From: Mesostigma viride | Taxonomy: Eukaryota > Streptophyta > Mesostigmatophyceae > Mesostigmatales > Mesostigmataceae | DNA length: 31,500 bases | Assembly (NCBI GenBank): GCA_009746045.1 | Contig: RPFO01000436.1 | Location: 458,501 to 490,000, forward strand | Reading direction: 5' to 3' | In this document: positions 30,719 through 31,500 of the stretch, in pieces | Layout of the letters: each line of letters begins with the position of its first letter | Numbering within the stretch: position 1 is the stretch's first letter | The notes under the pieces: model-generated | The model's database searches: none | What the model was told of the DNA's origin: nothing | Seen by the model: only the letters and a program-made list of their open reading frames with translations | Translations under genes and position numbers: made by a program

Positions 30719-31500
30719 ACAGTAGGCTGACTTCCACTAGCAGGCTACTCCCTTGCTCATTTTGCCTGGGCATGTCACCCCTCCTGAGAGGGAGCATATA
30801 CTACTGCCGCCTGCAATGGATAGTTCTACTTCAACTACTACTAGCAGCATCCCGTACTCCACGAGTCAGCTACGTGGCAATAATACCCTCAAGCCAATAC
30901 ATACACATGGCATGCGCCGGTTGGTTCATGTGGCTTTGCACGTGGGGGCCAGGTGCAGCCACGTCGCCGACACAGGTACAGCTCCTCCGAAAATTGCCAC
31001 GTGGCAGACTTCTACTGGGCTATAGGCCACCACGGCTCTGAGCACTGAGGGGCCAGGTGCAGCCACCGGCAGGTCTTTGACTTGCTTACCCTGCGGTAGA
31101 CCACGGCCCCGCAAATGACCGCCACCGTCAGCCCCTGCCCCTCCCCCCCCCCCGCCAGCACAACTGTCCCGGGGAATTTTGCCTGGGCATCCTCGTCACC
31201 CCTCCTAAGAGTGGGTAGTTATAGTAGTATGTAGTAAGCGATTAGCGGGTATGTATAATTATGATGAGTGGGCACGTAGGCTGTTTTGATGCAAGAGGTG
31301 GATGCCTAGGCACAACTGATAAGCAACACGACTGTGATGAGGCAAGGGGTGCAAGCTTAGGCACAACTTGCGGTGAACAGGTGATGGGGCTGGACGACCT
31401 CACCTTGGGACGCACTGGGGTGGTGTGGATGAGTGGTTGCGCAGTTGTGAGTGGTAGGAAGTGCCGTTGCTACCATATGGCAAAATGGTCTCAAAAGGGG
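30719..31500. other. Intron 10 or downstream sequence without assignable exon
   Basis: Mixed-composition DNA with a C-run (31141-31154) and short repeats (GCAAGAGGTGGATGCCTAGG / GCAAGGGGTGCAAGCTTAGG near 31291 and 31343). No continuation exon of the coiled-coil gene was recognised. Confidence 0.5.

Overview
The window looks like nuclear DNA of a flagellate eukaryote, most likely a unicellular alga. There is no operon structure. The one real gene is split by GT-AG introns and has G/C-ending codons, and the rest is LTR retrotransposons, TTAA-flanked elements and minisatellites. The gene appears to encode an outer-dynein-arm docking-complex-type coiled-coil protein, which implies a motile flagellum. 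The exact taxon cannot be read from the sequence.

Positions 1-15250 are a mobile-element graveyard. At the left edge lies a minus-strand Ty1/copia element with an intact gag-like ORF (13-894), a leader, a tRNA-like primer-binding site (about 1245-1260) and an abutting LTR (1261-1781). From about 1986 a 5'-truncated, decayed plus-strand Ty3/gypsy element begins. It shows an RNase H C-terminus, an integrase zinc finger and DDE core, a GPY-like linker and, beyond an insertion, a chromodomain. The insertion is two tandem LTR-like units (3705-5134 and 5137-6215) that are identical by eye except for a 351-bp segment. Further right come Arg-rich gag-like or accessory ORF remnants, a nested palindrome cluster (7941-8809), two adjacent TTAA-flanked elements (8814-10531 and 10536-11188), a third relative (12296-14218), and a polypurine tract plus LTR (14514-15250). 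One economical reading is a single old gypsy element repeatedly invaded by the others.

Positions 15251-17150 hold nothing I can assign. Positions 17201-19000 are successive minisatellites (39, 32, 12 and 37 bp units plus a TG tract).

Positions 19054 to at least 29745 hold the gene on the plus strand, with ten coding exons. Nine are convincing and one is a short, possibly optional duplicate. All junctions keep one frame, giving about 396 residues; the C-terminus lies beyond the window or was not recognised. Every intron but one is filled with tandem repeats.

The most striking observation is that many intronic repeats are degraded copies ('echoes') of the neighbouring exon edge together with its splice site. 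Donor-type echoes lie downstream of exons 2, 3, 5, 6, 7, 9 and 10. Acceptor-type echoes lie upstream of exons 3, 9 and 10. Two minisatellites appear to be seeded by a splice junction. The gene seems to record a process that repeatedly duplicates exon/intron boundaries and lets the copies decay.
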